In this document: in pieces, positions 43,398-52,054 of the stretch
How the letters are laid out: every line of letters starts with the position of its first letter
Position numbering within the stretch: the first letter of the stretch is position 1
Assembly (NCBI GenBank): GCA_002382735.1
Contig: DFZN01000039.1
Span: 5,674 to 69,673 of the forward strand
Origin: a bacterium UBP11_UBA4055
GTDB lineage: Bacteria > UBA4055
Reading direction: 5' to 3'
DNA length: 64,000 nt
Program-made: the position numbers and the translations under genes
The notes under the pieces: model-generated
The model's input: only the letters and a program-made list of their open reading frames with translations
Databases searched by the model: none
Told to the model about the DNA's origin: nothing

Positions 43398-44213
43398 TCA
43401 TCCTTTTATTACTTTCACCTTGAAATCAGAAAGTGTTTTCTCAAAGATACTGTCTTCGAAATCTTTGTCCACGCTGATCTTAATAACATTGTATTCCGTT
43501 TTTGTATTTTGTGTAGATTCGTGCTTCCTTAAAAATATCTGAAGCTCGTTATTATCATCATCCACCCATATCCATTCAAGGTATTTAACAGCTTTCTTAT
43601 CCAGCGCTTCTCTTGCAGCCTGGATCTCCTTATCCTTGTCTTCCTGAGGCATATCGCTGTTCTCGATCTCCTGTATGTATGAATTGGTCTGTTCCTCATC
43701 TGCTGTATCGTAGTACATGTAGGCGTATATGTGAGCTTTCTTTTTATCCCCGTCGGGCATTGTCAGCCTGACCTTCTTTACAAGTTTTCCCTTATAAAAA
43801 ACATAATTAGGCTCATCGCTAGTGTAATTATCGTATATCCTTTCAGACGGTATATCAGTACCGTCCCACGCAAAATTCAGACCGTAGTCCAGTGTATAAT
43901 GTCTGTCTTTATATTTAAGTTTACCGTGCTTTTCGATAAGATCGTTCCCCTTTGCAGGTTCCTCGATCATCAGGTATGAGTTCTCAGGTATGTTCACCCA
44001 TATTTTTTGCGAAGATTTGTATTTCCTTAAAAGGTCAGAATTATTATCGACATCCTTGATCAGTTCGTAATCACCTTCATACCGGATCTTCTCGATCTCA
44101 ATATAAATTGTTCTGAACGGGATCTTTCCGATCAGAAGTGTCGTTAAGAGTGTTATATAAATTATTAATGCCTTTCTTCTCATCTTCCTCATGCTTTTGA
44201 GTTTTTGATTCAT
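43398..44213 (-). CDS. Membrane-anchored protein of unknown function
   Basis: 271 residues if translation begins at the ATG at 44213, only seven bases after the 3' end of the RNase P RNA; ATGs at 44192 and 44183 are equally possible and the start is uncertain. A longer open frame into rnpB is rejected. A basic N-terminus (RKMRRKA) and a hydrophobic stretch (LIIYITLLTTLLIG) make one membrane segment. The rest (about 230 residues) is hydrophilic, rich in Asp, Lys and Tyr, and probably periplasmic. I do not recognise the family. It lies between rnpB and recJ. Confidence 0.65.
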   Translation of the reverse strand: MNQKLKSMRKMRRKALIIYITLLTTLLIGKIPFRTIYIEIEKIRYEGDYELIKDVDNNSDLLRKYKSSQKIWVNIPENSYLMIEEPAKGNDLIEKHGKLKYKDRHYTLDYGLNFAWDGTDIPSERIYDNYTSDEPNYVFYKGKLVKKVRLTMPDGDKKKAHIYAYMYYDTADEEQTNSYIQEIENSDMPQEDKDKEIQAAREALDKKAVKYLEWIWVDDDNNELQIFLRKHESTQNTKTEYNVIKISVDKDFEDSIFEKTLSDFKVKVIKG

Positions 44214-44219
44214 CGAAAC

Positions 44220-44558
44220 AAGCCGGCCTGTAAGCCGAATTCTGTTGTAATGGTCATTTATCTGTCGCAACCTACCCTTCCTCCGGTGTTTTTGACACAC
44301 AGGCGAGCAGCCTGTAACGGAGAATTTATTTGGTCTTGCGCCGGATGGGGTTTACCATGCCGGACATCCTTACGGTTGTCCGCGGTGCGCTCTTACCGCA
44401 CCATTTCACCCTTACTGCCGGACTTGCCGGTAGCGGTTTGTTTTCTGTTGCACTTTCCGTGGCATCACTGCCCCCTGCCGTTAGCAGGCATCCCGCTCTG
44501 TGGCGTTCGGACTTTCCTCATCCCGGATCTCTCCGGAACGCGACCATTCAGCCGACTT
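44220..44558 (-). ncRNA. rnpB: RNase P RNA (bacterial type A)
   Basis: The catalytic RNA that trims the 5' end of pre-tRNAs. On the minus strand the conserved blocks appear in order: GAGGAAAGTCCG near 44526-44512, ACAGAGCGGG..GCC, GCTAACGGC, GGAAAGTGCAACAGAAA, GGGTGAAATGGTGCGGTAAGAGCGCACC, TGGTAAACCCC, GCAAGACCAAATA and AGATAAATGACCATTACAACAGAATTCGGCTTAC. The termini AAGTCGGC and GCCGGCTT pair. It begins three bases after the stop of the zinc-ribbon gene, and no terminator follows it. Confidence 0.97.
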
Positions 44559-44561
44559 ATT

Positions 44562-45290
44562 TCAATCAGCATCTTTTATTTCATAGAACAAAATACGACT
44601 GCAGGCATCACACTGAACGATACTCTCAGCCCTTTTCAGTTCGGAGAGCTTCTGTGACGGCAATATGGTGAAACAACCGCCGCAGTGACCCTCATTTGCA
44701 GGCACAACTGCCACCTGTCCCTTGGAGTCGTATATTCTCCGGTATAGATTATATAAATGTTTATCGATTTTTGCAACTAAAATAATTCTTTTTTCTTTCA
44801 GCAGTTTTTCCTCTTCCTGAGTTTCGGCAAGTTTCATTTCAAGCTGAGATCTTTTCTCTTCCAGCATTGACTTTTTTTCTTCCACAGACCTTTTGAGTAC
44901 TTCAAGAGCTTCATTATTCCTGATCAGTTTTTCGTTAAGATCAACAATTTTTTCTTCTTCTTCGACAACAGTATTTTCTCTGAAATCGATCTCTTTGATC
45001 AGCGCTTCATACTCCTTATTGTTCGTGACCATGTTCCTCTGATGTTTATACTTCTCAAGCATTATTTTTGATGATTCTACCAGTGCCTTTGAATCTTTTA
45101 TTTCGATCTCGAGAGTATCTTTCTCTGATCCTATCAGAACGATCTCCTCAGTTTTCTCATTTATCTCTTTTTCCAGTTCTACGACAAGAAAAGGCAAATT
45201 TCCTCTTGATTTTTCTATTTCTTCAAGCTTACTGTCTATTGATTGAAGTTCAGCGAGTTTTTTGATCTTTTCGTGCATTTTCTCCTGCAT
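44562..45290 (-). CDS. Coiled-coil C4-type zinc-ribbon protein (COG1579)
   Basis: 242 residues from the ATG at 45290 (GGAG seven bases upstream). Residues 1-165 form a long charged coiled coil (LQSIDSKLEEIEKSRG; KYKHQRNMVTNNKEYEALIKEI), then an HCGGC...QCDAC zinc ribbon near the C-terminus. The family is widespread and resembles Chlamydia CT398; it is implicated in binding sigma54, flagellar or secretion proteins in that genus, but its general function is unclear. Placement between nif3 and rnpB is a recurring gene order in distant bacteria. Confidence 0.9.
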   Translation of the reverse strand: MQEKMHEKIKKLAELQSIDSKLEEIEKSRGNLPFLVVELEKEINEKTEEIVLIGSEKDTLEIEIKDSKALVESSKIMLEKYKHQRNMVTNNKEYEALIKEIDFRENTVVEEEEKIVDLNEKLIRNNEALEVLKRSVEEKKSMLEEKRSQLEMKLAETQEEEKLLKEKRIILVAKIDKHLYNLYRRIYDSKGQVAVVPANEGHCGGCFTILPSQKLSELKRAESIVQCDACSRILFYEIKDAD

Positions 45291-45306
45291 TATCTGTCTC
45301 CGATGG

Positions 45307-46437
45307 TTAAATTTCCTCAACACTCTTTACTATGTCCGTATCTGTCTTCGATTCGAATACTTTGACAGACTTTCCGCAATTTCTGTCAATGTATTCTTTT
45401 AATCCTTTTTTCGCGAATTGTTCCGTTGAATGATGAGTTGCGTCAACGATATTTATAAACTTCGATGCCTCCTGGTACAAATGATGACCGAACTCGGAGG
45501 TGAGGAATACCTGAGCCCCGGACATGATGGCACTTTTCCATGAAGCTGCACCGCTTCCGCCGCATAAAGCGACAGTCGATATTTTTTCTTTGCTGCTCCT
45601 GACCGCTATCCTTAAAGTTTTTGTCCCCAATTTTTCCGATACCAGCCCGCAAAAATCTTTTAAGACCATTTTAGAGCCGAGTTCCCCTACAGTGCCCAGT
45701 CCGAAATTTTCCGATCCGTTATCGAGAGGATAGATGTCGATCACAGGTTCTTCGTACGGATGTGCCTTTTTTACCGCTGCAGTGACTTGATCCCTTTTCC
45801 ATGCAGGCACAACTGTCTCGATCCTGATTTCCGGTACTCTTTCGATCCTTCCCTTTTTCCCGATATATGGTGCAGTTCCTTCTCCCGGCCTGAAAGTGCC
45901 TTCTCCGCCTGAAGTAAAAAAACATCTGTCATAATTGCCTATTGATGCTCCGCCGGCTTCCGCAACAGCTTTCATTATCTTTTCTGCTGCTTCAACAGGA
46001 CTGTAGATCACGATCTTGTACAGCTCGTTCACTTCGACATCCTTTATCTCTTTGATTTTTAACATCGGCCTTATATTTTTCAGCCCGAGTTCCTGTGCGA
46101 GGAGATAACTGACGCCTGTGCTTAACAGGTCATAATTTGTATGGCATGAGATAAGAGAAATATCGTTCTTTATCAGAAACCTTATGATGTCTGAATAATA
46201 ATCCCCTTCGACAAGATCGACTACGGGTTTCTTGAACAGGGGATGATGGGAAACGATCAGGCTGCATCCGAGCTTTTTGGCTTCTTGAGCTACCTCGAGG
46301 GTTGGATTCAAAGCTGTCAGAATTCCCTTGACTTCATCGTGACTATTGCCTACGAGAAGACCTGAAGGATCGTTCTTCCACTTCACCGATGGAATTATGC
46401 GTTTCCCGAGAATATTTAATATTTCTCCGACTTTCAT
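45307..46437 (-). CDS. Nif3-like dinuclear metal-centre protein (DUF34)
   Basis: 376 residues, the long form with an inserted PII-like domain (about 130-250). Metal-binding motifs are visible: SHHPLFKKP (about 63-71), CHTNYD (about 98-103) and a C-terminal HHSTEQF. Related proteins are hexameric toroids; GTP cyclohydrolase I type 2 is an annotation often applied to them, but the cellular role is not settled. It starts the group nif3, zinc ribbon, rnpB. Confidence 0.92.
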   Translation of the reverse strand: MKVGEILNILGKRIIPSVKWKNDPSGLLVGNSHDEVKGILTALNPTLEVAQEAKKLGCSLIVSHHPLFKKPVVDLVEGDYYSDIIRFLIKNDISLISCHTNYDLLSTGVSYLLAQELGLKNIRPMLKIKEIKDVEVNELYKIVIYSPVEAAEKIMKAVAEAGGASIGNYDRCFFTSGGEGTFRPGEGTAPYIGKKGRIERVPEIRIETVVPAWKRDQVTAAVKKAHPYEEPVIDIYPLDNGSENFGLGTVGELGSKMVLKDFCGLVSEKLGTKTLRIAVRSSKEKISTVALCGGSGAASWKSAIMSGAQVFLTSEFGHHLYQEASKFINIVDATHHSTEQFAKKGLKEYIDRNCGKSVKVFESKTDTDIVKSVEEI

Positions 46438-46489
46438 CTCTTTTCTCCAAATTATAAAAATTGGCGCGTTGCGCCAAATTTTAAATGCG

Positions 46490-46563
46490 TGGGGGTACAG
46501 GGACTTGAACCCCGGACCAACAGATTATGAGTCTGCTGCTCTAACCGACTGAGCTATACCCCC
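46490..46563 (-). tRNA. tRNA with CAU anticodon (elongator Met or Ile2)
   Basis: 74 bases. The acceptor GGGGGTA pairs with TACCCCC, the D arm is GCTCAGTCGGTTAGAGC, the anticodon stem CAGAC/ATCTG holds CAT in its loop, and the T arm is GGGGTTCAAGTCCC. The discriminator base is A and the CCA end is not encoded. A perfect first acceptor pair rules out initiator tRNA. Whether it is elongator Met or a lysidine-modified Ile tRNA cannot be decided here. Confidence 0.95.
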
Positions 46564-46622
46564 GGTACCTGTGAAAACAGGTATGCAAATATAATTCCCT
46601 GAACATAAAATGTCAAGAATTT

Positions 46623-47339
46623 TTAAGACTTTATTTTCCTGTCGATTATCTCGAAAATGCTTCTTATGAACCCCGCCTCTTTCCTGTTCAGTTTAAGCCT
46701 GCGGAAAATGTGCCTTAAATTCTCTCTTATCTGATCTTTGTTGTCCGAAGTAACCATGACTTTCCCCTGAATTACCCTGTCGAGAGTTTCGAACATTTTT
46801 TCCTTTTCAGAGAGATCGATCATTTCTGTTTCGGTCTGATACTGAACTATGCCGCGGTATTTTATTTTTGATATTTCATAAAGAGCGATCATGACCGCAC
46901 TGGCGATGTTGAGCGATGAATATTCTTCATCCGTCGGGATTATTACAAGCTTATCGCAGAGATCCGTTTCTTCATTTTGAAGACCGTTGGTCTCGTTCCC
47001 GAACATGAGTCCGACTTTTGCGGTTTTTGGAAGTGCTGCTATCTCTTCAGCCATCTCTTCGGGTGATACGACCTTGTAGAAACGGCGTTTTCTTGCAGTG
47101 AAAGCGTAAACGGCCGAGAGATCAGAAACTTCCCGCTTCAGATCCTGTCCGTACCGCAGGTACCGGAAGTGGTCTTTTGCCCCCGCGCACATGGTGAGTA
47201 TCTCTTCCTCCGAGTGGTTCATCTGATTGACAGACACGAGATCGGTGAAGCCGAAGTTCTTCATTGCGCGGAGGATCGAACCGACATTGCCGGGTGACCA
47301 GATGCGGGACAGAATTATGCGTACATTCTCTTTGTTCAT
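46623..47339 (-). CDS. TrmJ-type RNA 2'-O-methyltransferase
   Basis: 238 residues of the SPOUT (SpoU/TrmH) fold. Motif 1 is SPGNVGSILRAMKNFGF near the N-terminus, motif 2 is GLMFGNETNGLQNEE near 125-140, and motif 3 is YSSLNIASAVMIALYE near 160. The long C-terminal helical tail and this set of motifs match TrmJ, which methylates position 32 of tRNA, although other members modify rRNA. The start is uncertain: 47339 (taken) or 47345, neither with a good ribosome site, right after a terminator. The tRNA gene lies 60 bases beyond its stop. Confidence 0.88.
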   Translation of the reverse strand: MNKENVRIILSRIWSPGNVGSILRAMKNFGFTDLVSVNQMNHSEEEILTMCAGAKDHFRYLRYGQDLKREVSDLSAVYAFTARKRRFYKVVSPEEMAEEIAALPKTAKVGLMFGNETNGLQNEETDLCDKLVIIPTDEEYSSLNIASAVMIALYEISKIKYRGIVQYQTETEMIDLSEKEKMFETLDRVIQGKVMVTSDNKDQIRENLRHIFRRLKLNRKEAGFIRSIFEIIDRKIKS

Positions 47340-47345
47340 GAGCAT

Positions 47346-47369
47346 AAAAAAGGGCGTTTTGAAACGCCC
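47346..47369 (-). terminator. Intrinsic terminator
   Basis: On the minus strand GGGCGTTT and AAACGCCC form an 8-bp stem with a two-base loop, followed by six Ts. It ends transcription of the M18 aminopeptidase gene. Confidence 0.9.
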
Positions 47370-47390
47370 TTTCCTCCTGTCAATTCATTC

Positions 47391-48815
47391 CTACAGGTAT
47401 TTATAGAAAGCTTTGTAAGCTTTGTAAGTGTGATAGATGTCCGCTTTTGAAGCGACTTCGAACGGAGAATGCATTGACAGGAGCGCTGTCCCGCAGTCAA
47501 CGACATCCATGCCGTACTTGGCGAGATACTTGGCGATTGTTCCGCCGCCGCCCTGATCGACTTTTCCGAGCTCGGTCGTCTGCCAGAGAACCTTGTCTTT
47601 GTTAAAAGCCTTTCTGATATCGGCCACGAATTCGGCGTGCGCCTCGTTCGATCCGCCCTTTCCGCCCGATCCGGTGAATTTTGTCAGGCATACGCCAAAA
47701 CCGATCTTGGCAGCGTTCATAGGTTCAAAAACGCTTTTCCATTCCGGATCGATACCGGCGTTCACATCGGATGACAGCAGTTTTGAGTTCTCGAGAGCTT
47801 TGATAAGAGCGTTGTAATCGCCAACTCCGTAGAGCTGCATGATGTCGTTCACCATTCTTTCAACGATGTTCGAATCAGCACCTGCGTTTCCTGCTGAACC
47901 GATCTCTTCCTTGTCGAAGAAAACCATCATGACATTTTTCTTGATCTCGGATTCTTTTATATCGAAAATCGCTTTCATTCCAAGATACGCACAGATCCTG
48001 TCGTCTTGACCGTGGGCACCGACGAAACTTCTGTCGAATCCGACATCTTTTGCCCCGCCTGCAGGAACAAGCTGAAGTTCGGCTGAAACGAAATCCTCTT
48101 CTTTGATCCCGTACTCTCTGTTCAAATGATCAAGTATAGCCAGTTTTATTGCGTCCTTGCCTGTTTTGAATTTGTAGGGGATCGAGCCTACCAATATATT
48201 GAGCTGTTCGCCTTCAACTACTGTAGCTGGAGTTTTTTTGTACTGATCCTGTGCAAGGTGCGGCAGAATGTCGTTGATCGTGAAAACGAAATCACCGGGT
48301 TTTTCTCCGATATTGACGCTTATGCTTTTTCCGTTTTCAGTTACTATCACTCCGTGGAGTGCCAGAGGCCTTGTCACCCACTGGTATTTTTTTATTCCCC
48401 CGTAGTAATGAGTTTTCATGTAGCCCATGTCTTCGGATTCATAAAGAGGGAACTGTTTGAGGTCTATTCTCGGTACATCTATGTGAGCTCCGTTTATGAG
48501 AATCCCCTCTTTAAGTTTCTTTGGGTCTTTGATCACGGCTAAAGCCCCGCATACGCCGTCGTAGCTGAGGAAAAGTTTTTTGTCTGTTTTCTTTGCCTTC
48601 TTTATGTTTACAAAACCGAATTTTTTTGATAAATATTCGGCTGTAACCATCGTCTCTCTTTCGGTCTTGCTCACATCCAAAAACTTCTTGTAATCCTCGG
48701 ACAGTGTCATTATCTCGTCAAATTCTTTTTTGGGAACATCTTCCCATCCGTTCTTTTTTTTGAACAGAAGCTTTTCGCCCAGCTTCTCGAGTTCACTTTT
48801 CTTTTCTTTTGCCAT
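47391..48815 (-). CDS. M18-family aminopeptidase
   Basis: 474 residues. Zinc ligands and catalytic residues appear in the family's order: NGAHIDVPR near 104-112, GQDDR near 263 (bridging Asp), FFDKEEIGS near 297 (catalytic Glu and ligand Glu), and MHSPFEVASKAD near the C-terminus. The enzyme is a large dodecameric cytosolic peptidase that removes N-terminal acidic or other residues. It is a single-gene transcript ending at the terminator at 47346-47369. Confidence 0.93.
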   Translation of the reverse strand: MAKEKKSELEKLGEKLLFKKKNGWEDVPKKEFDEIMTLSEDYKKFLDVSKTERETMVTAEYLSKKFGFVNIKKAKKTDKKLFLSYDGVCGALAVIKDPKKLKEGILINGAHIDVPRIDLKQFPLYESEDMGYMKTHYYGGIKKYQWVTRPLALHGVIVTENGKSISVNIGEKPGDFVFTINDILPHLAQDQYKKTPATVVEGEQLNILVGSIPYKFKTGKDAIKLAILDHLNREYGIKEEDFVSAELQLVPAGGAKDVGFDRSFVGAHGQDDRICAYLGMKAIFDIKESEIKKNVMMVFFDKEEIGSAGNAGADSNIVERMVNDIMQLYGVGDYNALIKALENSKLLSSDVNAGIDPEWKSVFEPMNAAKIGFGVCLTKFTGSGGKGGSNEAHAEFVADIRKAFNKDKVLWQTTELGKVDQGGGGTIAKYLAKYGMDVVDCGTALLSMHSPFEVASKADIYHTYKAYKAFYKYL

Positions 48816-48890
48816 TTACTGCTCCTTATGTCAATTTATTAATTCCCAAGCCTCAAATTTAACCCGAAAGTCTAAAATAGTCAACATTTT

Positions 48891-49532
48891 TCATTTTCTT
48901 CTTGACGGGCAGTCTTTGACTTTACACTCGCCGCACTTTGGTCCGATCGGTCTGCATATAGTCTGCCCGAACGCGACAAGAAGGTCGTTTATCTCGCTCC
49001 AGTATTCCTTAGGTATTTTTTTCATGAGCGCGAATTCGGTCTCTTCCGGCGTTTTGGTCGAGACTGCTCCCCACCGGTTCGAGATCCGTTGGACATGCGT
49101 ATCTACGCATATGGTATCCTGCCCGTAACCGAGTGAGAGAACAAGATTTGCTGTTTTTCTACCGACTCCTTTGAAGTTCAGAAGATCGTCAAGTGAATCA
49201 GGCACTTTGGAATCGTACTTGTCTATCAGGATTCGGGATGTTTCGATTATCGTTTTAGCCTTGTTTTTGTAGAATCCGACCGGGAATATCAGCTGCTGAA
49301 TCTCTTCCTCGGTAAGCCTGACCATTTTTTTGGGAGTACCCGCTTTCTCGAACAGCCTGTAAGAAGCTTGAGCCGTTACTTCATCTTTTGTACGCAGAGA
49401 AAGTAATGTACTGATCAGAATTTTGTACGGATCTTTCGTCTGAAAGGAGATCAGAGTGACTATCGGCGCGTTCCATTTCCTGTATTCTTCCCTGAGGGTC
49501 TTTATGTTCTCTATGAATTTATTTTTGTTCAT
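48891..49532 (-). CDS. nth: Endonuclease III (DNA glycosylase/AP lyase)
   Basis: 213 residues from the ATG at 49532 (AAGG seven bases upstream). It removes oxidised pyrimidines. The helix-hairpin-helix FKGVGRKTANLVL contains catalytic Lys126, and VDTHV supplies catalytic Asp144. The [4Fe-4S] cysteines are Cys193, Cys200, Cys203 and Cys208, spaced x6, x2, x4; the last gap is one residue shorter than in E. coli Nth. It ends 75 bases upstream of the M18 gene. Confidence 0.95.
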   Translation of the reverse strand: MNKNKFIENIKTLREEYRKWNAPIVTLISFQTKDPYKILISTLLSLRTKDEVTAQASYRLFEKAGTPKKMVRLTEEEIQQLIFPVGFYKNKAKTIIETSRILIDKYDSKVPDSLDDLLNFKGVGRKTANLVLSLGYGQDTICVDTHVQRISNRWGAVSTKTPEETEFALMKKIPKEYWSEINDLLVAFGQTICRPIGPKCGECKVKDCPSRRK

Positions 49533-49599
49533 TATCAAACCTTATTTGATTTTGTTTGTTAAATCTGTTAAATTTAGGAATAAATGAGGAAAAATTCCA

Positions 49600-50490
49600 A
49601 TGTTTAAAATCATTTTTCTTTCGATTCTTGCACTCTGTTTCTCGGTACTTTCATCTGACGATCCGCTTTTTTCATTTTCAATATTTTCCGACAATACAGG
49701 CGACGGTAAAGACAGAAAAGAATTTGTGAGAATGACTGAATGGATAAAGTCTGACGGCGAAAATTTTGTGATCGGAATGGGCGATCATGTAAAAAAAGGT
49801 ACTCCCAACAAATTTATTGAATTCTTAGCCTCAAACGAATGGTGGAGAAAGAATTTCTATCCGACTATAGCCGATAATGATAATGAGTTCTTCGGGAAAG
49901 ATCAGGCAGATTGGGGCGCGGGTAAAGCTTTATTCGATCTCACTGATATAAAAAGCAGAAGTAATGTTAAATTCAGCGATTCCGGTGCTGACTATTACGC
50001 AGTACTGACAGATAAAAGTATCAATGTGCATTTTATTTCGCTTCACTATCCCGATAAGCCTGACGATGATTCACTGTGCTTCAGGAAAAGTTCAAGAGAA
50101 TTCATGATGAAAACGCTTAAGAGCATAAAAAAGAAGGAGAGGGATATAATTATTATAGGTGCACATTCGAGGCTGGGTTACTGGCTTGATGTTCTTAACA
50201 CTGAAGAGGCCGAACTTATTGATAAGAAAGCTGATCTTGTATTATCTGCTACCACGCATGTTTTTAACATATATTCGGGTAACGGTTCTGACGGACCTCT
50301 CGTGACCAATACCGGCTCAATTACAAGACCAAGGCTGTGGAGTTCTCCCGGATTTGTTTCAGTTCAGGTTTTTGATGAGCCCTTAAGGATAGATGTTTCG
50401 TACATCGACTGCTCAAAAGAAAAACCCTCGAGGCCATTAATGTTCTCGAGGGTCATCAAATACATAAACGGCAAGAATACTGTTTATTAA
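49600..50490 (+). CDS. Secreted metallophosphoesterase-like protein
   Basis: 296 residues with a signal peptide (about 1-18). The order of short motifs fits a calcineurin-like phosphoesterase: FSDNTG (about 28-33), GMGDH near 59, IADNDNEF near 90 (in place of GNHE), IGAHSR near 187 and ATTHVF near 220. Two usual ligand positions are altered (the DxH is DNT and the GHxH is TTHV), so the metal site may be unusual. It is convergent with the gene at 50487, sharing four bases. Family assignment is moderate. Confidence 0.7.
   Translation: MFKIIFLSILALCFSVLSSDDPLFSFSIFSDNTGDGKDRKEFVRMTEWIKSDGENFVIGMGDHVKKGTPNKFIEFLASNEWWRKNFYPTIADNDNEFFGKDQADWGAGKALFDLTDIKSRSNVKFSDSGADYYAVLTDKSINVHFISLHYPDKPDDDSLCFRKSSREFMMKTLKSIKKKERDIIIIGAHSRLGYWLDVLNTEEAELIDKKADLVLSATTHVFNIYSGNGSDGPLVTNTGSITRPRLWSSPGFVSVQVFDEPLRIDVSYIDCSKEKPSRPLMFSRVIKYINGKNTVY
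50415..50453 (-). terminator. Intrinsic terminator inside the opposing gene
   Basis: On the minus strand ACCCTCGAG and CTCGAGGGT form a 9-bp perfect stem (arms 50445-50453 and 50424-50432) with a 12-base loop and a T-rich tail. It should end transcription of the minus-strand gene at 50487-51023, yet lies inside the coding end of the plus-strand phosphoesterase gene. Confidence 0.75.
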
Positions 50491-51023
50491 GTGTATTTCC
50501 GTCTTAGGATCTCTGATACGATTATAGCGTTTTTAAGCTTGGTCCTTGTATTAAAGAGTTCATTTCTGATGGTCATTTTCGGTGCAGTATCACGCTCGTG
50601 TTTCAGGTAAAATTCAGTATCCAGTCTTGTTTTCTCCTTTGCGGCGAAATTCTTTTCCGGATTGCGAAGTTCATCGTAAGAAGTTTCGTAATCTCTTACT
50701 TTAGACCTGTTGGTTTCGTCGTGAGATCTCTCTGTTTCGGTATAGTGTGTCTCTTCGTGTTCCGATCCGGTATTATATTGATCATCATAAGTGACCGGCT
50801 CGGGCTCCTTTACCTCATTCTGCTCAATATTCTTTAAAGAATTCAGCAGGCTTTTCAGATCGTTTACAGGCTGAGATGGCAGTTTTGGATCATATCCGTT
50901 CCTTTTTCCCGTATTCTGCACCGGTCTCGTACTTCTAAAATTTTCTTCAGCCTTCTTCTTCTTATTTTTCGAGATCAGCGACGATATTATTATTATGATA
51001 ATAAAAACGAATATATTTTCCAT
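50487..51023 (-). CDS. Single-pass membrane protein, low-complexity tail
   Basis: 178 residues. An N-terminal isoleucine-rich membrane helix (about 4-18) is followed by a lysine cluster (NKKKK), so the rest is probably cytoplasmic. The middle is charged and disordered (EEPEP..., HEETHYTETERSHDE). The C-terminal motif NAIIVSEILRRKY resembles the end of small hypothetical proteins in Bacteroidota that sit near flotillin or nfeD genes. It starts 34 bases after the floA stop, so it is likely the last gene of the nfeD-floA group. Function unknown. Confidence 0.7.
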   Translation of the reverse strand: MENIFVFIIIIIISSLISKNKKKKAEENFRSTRPVQNTGKRNGYDPKLPSQPVNDLKSLLNSLKNIEQNEVKEPEPVTYDDQYNTGSEHEETHYTETERSHDETNRSKVRDYETSYDELRNPEKNFAAKEKTRLDTEFYLKHERDTAPKMTIRNELFNTRTKLKNAIIVSEILRRKYT

Positions 51024-51057
51024 AGCAGACCGCCGTTTTATTTATACTTAATTATGC

Positions 51058-52038
51058 CTATTTACTGTCTCCAGGATCTGAAATGTTCTCTCTCATTGCA
51101 GTGTCGGCCTGAATGTTCTTCATCCTGTAATAGTCCATGATACCCATATTTCCTGATCTGAACGCTTCAGCCATAGCCAGAGGAACCTGAGCTTCAGCTT
51201 CAACGACTTTTGAACGCATTTCTACTACTCTCGCCTTCATCTCCTGTTCTTCGGCAACAGCCATAGCTCTTCTGGTCTCAGCTTTAGCCTGAGCGACCTT
51301 AAGATCCGATGTCGCCTGATCGGCCTGAAGTTCAGCACCGACATTCTTTCCTACATCAACATCAGCAATATCGATGGAAAGTATCTCGAAAGCAGTTCCC
51401 GCATCAAGTCCCTTATCGAGTACTTTTTTCGAAATATAGTCAGGATTCTCAAGTACGACCTTGTAAGTTTCCGATGAGCCGATCGCGGATACGATCCCCT
51501 CTCCGACCCTTGCTATGATAGTTTCTTCCGTAGCGCCTCCGACAAGAGTCTGAATATTCGTTCTTACAGTCACTCTGGCTTTAGCGTAAAGCTGGATTCC
51601 GTCTTTTGCCACTGCTCCGATCTTACCTGTAACAGGCGCATCGATCACCCTGGGATTGACGGAAGTCTGAATAGCTTCCAGTATATTCCTTCCGGCAAGG
51701 TCGATCCCGCAGGCCATCTGGAAATCAAGTGCGATGTTAGCTTTGTCAGCCGCAATAAGAGCTGTAACCACCCTCAGAACATTTCCTCCTGAGAGATAGT
51801 GCGTCTCCAGATCATTTGTGGTGAGCGGCAATCCGGCCTTGACCGCAGTTATAAGCGCATTGACAATAACTGCCGGGGGAACTTTTCTCAGCCTCATTCC
51901 GACTAATGATCCGAGAGAAACTTTTACGCCTGCAAAAAGCGCATTGATCCACAGAGGGATCGGTACGAACGAAATGAAGATTGATAGTACTATGAGGGAT
52001 AAAATCCCTACAACGATGACGATTACTGGTGTCGGCAT
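51058..52038 (-). CDS. floA: Flotillin-like protein FloA
   Basis: 326 residues with two N-terminal hydrophobic stretches (about 4-48), then an SPFH domain (PPAVIVNALITAVKAG; VNPRVIDAPVTGK) and an Ala/Glu-rich coiled coil (AKAETRRAMAVAEEQEMKARV). FloA organises membrane microdomains. It lies 16 bases after the stop codon of nfeD, its usual partner. Confidence 0.94.
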   Translation of the reverse strand: MPTPVIVIVVGILSLIVLSIFISFVPIPLWINALFAGVKVSLGSLVGMRLRKVPPAVIVNALITAVKAGLPLTTNDLETHYLSGGNVLRVVTALIAADKANIALDFQMACGIDLAGRNILEAIQTSVNPRVIDAPVTGKIGAVAKDGIQLYAKARVTVRTNIQTLVGGATEETIIARVGEGIVSAIGSSETYKVVLENPDYISKKVLDKGLDAGTAFEILSIDIADVDVGKNVGAELQADQATSDLKVAQAKAETRRAMAVAEEQEMKARVVEMRSKVVEAEAQVPLAMAEAFRSGNMGIMDYYRMKNIQADTAMRENISDPGDSK

Positions 52039-52054
52039 GTGAGCCTCCTTTTAT

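Noticed and set aside
44205..44671. Open frames of 113-150 codons on the plus strand across rnpB, and extension of the membrane protein to 44300
   Set aside because: They lie over the conserved RNase P RNA; the reading frames follow from RNA sequence, not protein selection.
46490..46563. Initiator tRNA-fMet
   Set aside because: The first acceptor pair is a normal G-C pair and the anticodon stem lacks the three consecutive G-C pairs of initiators.
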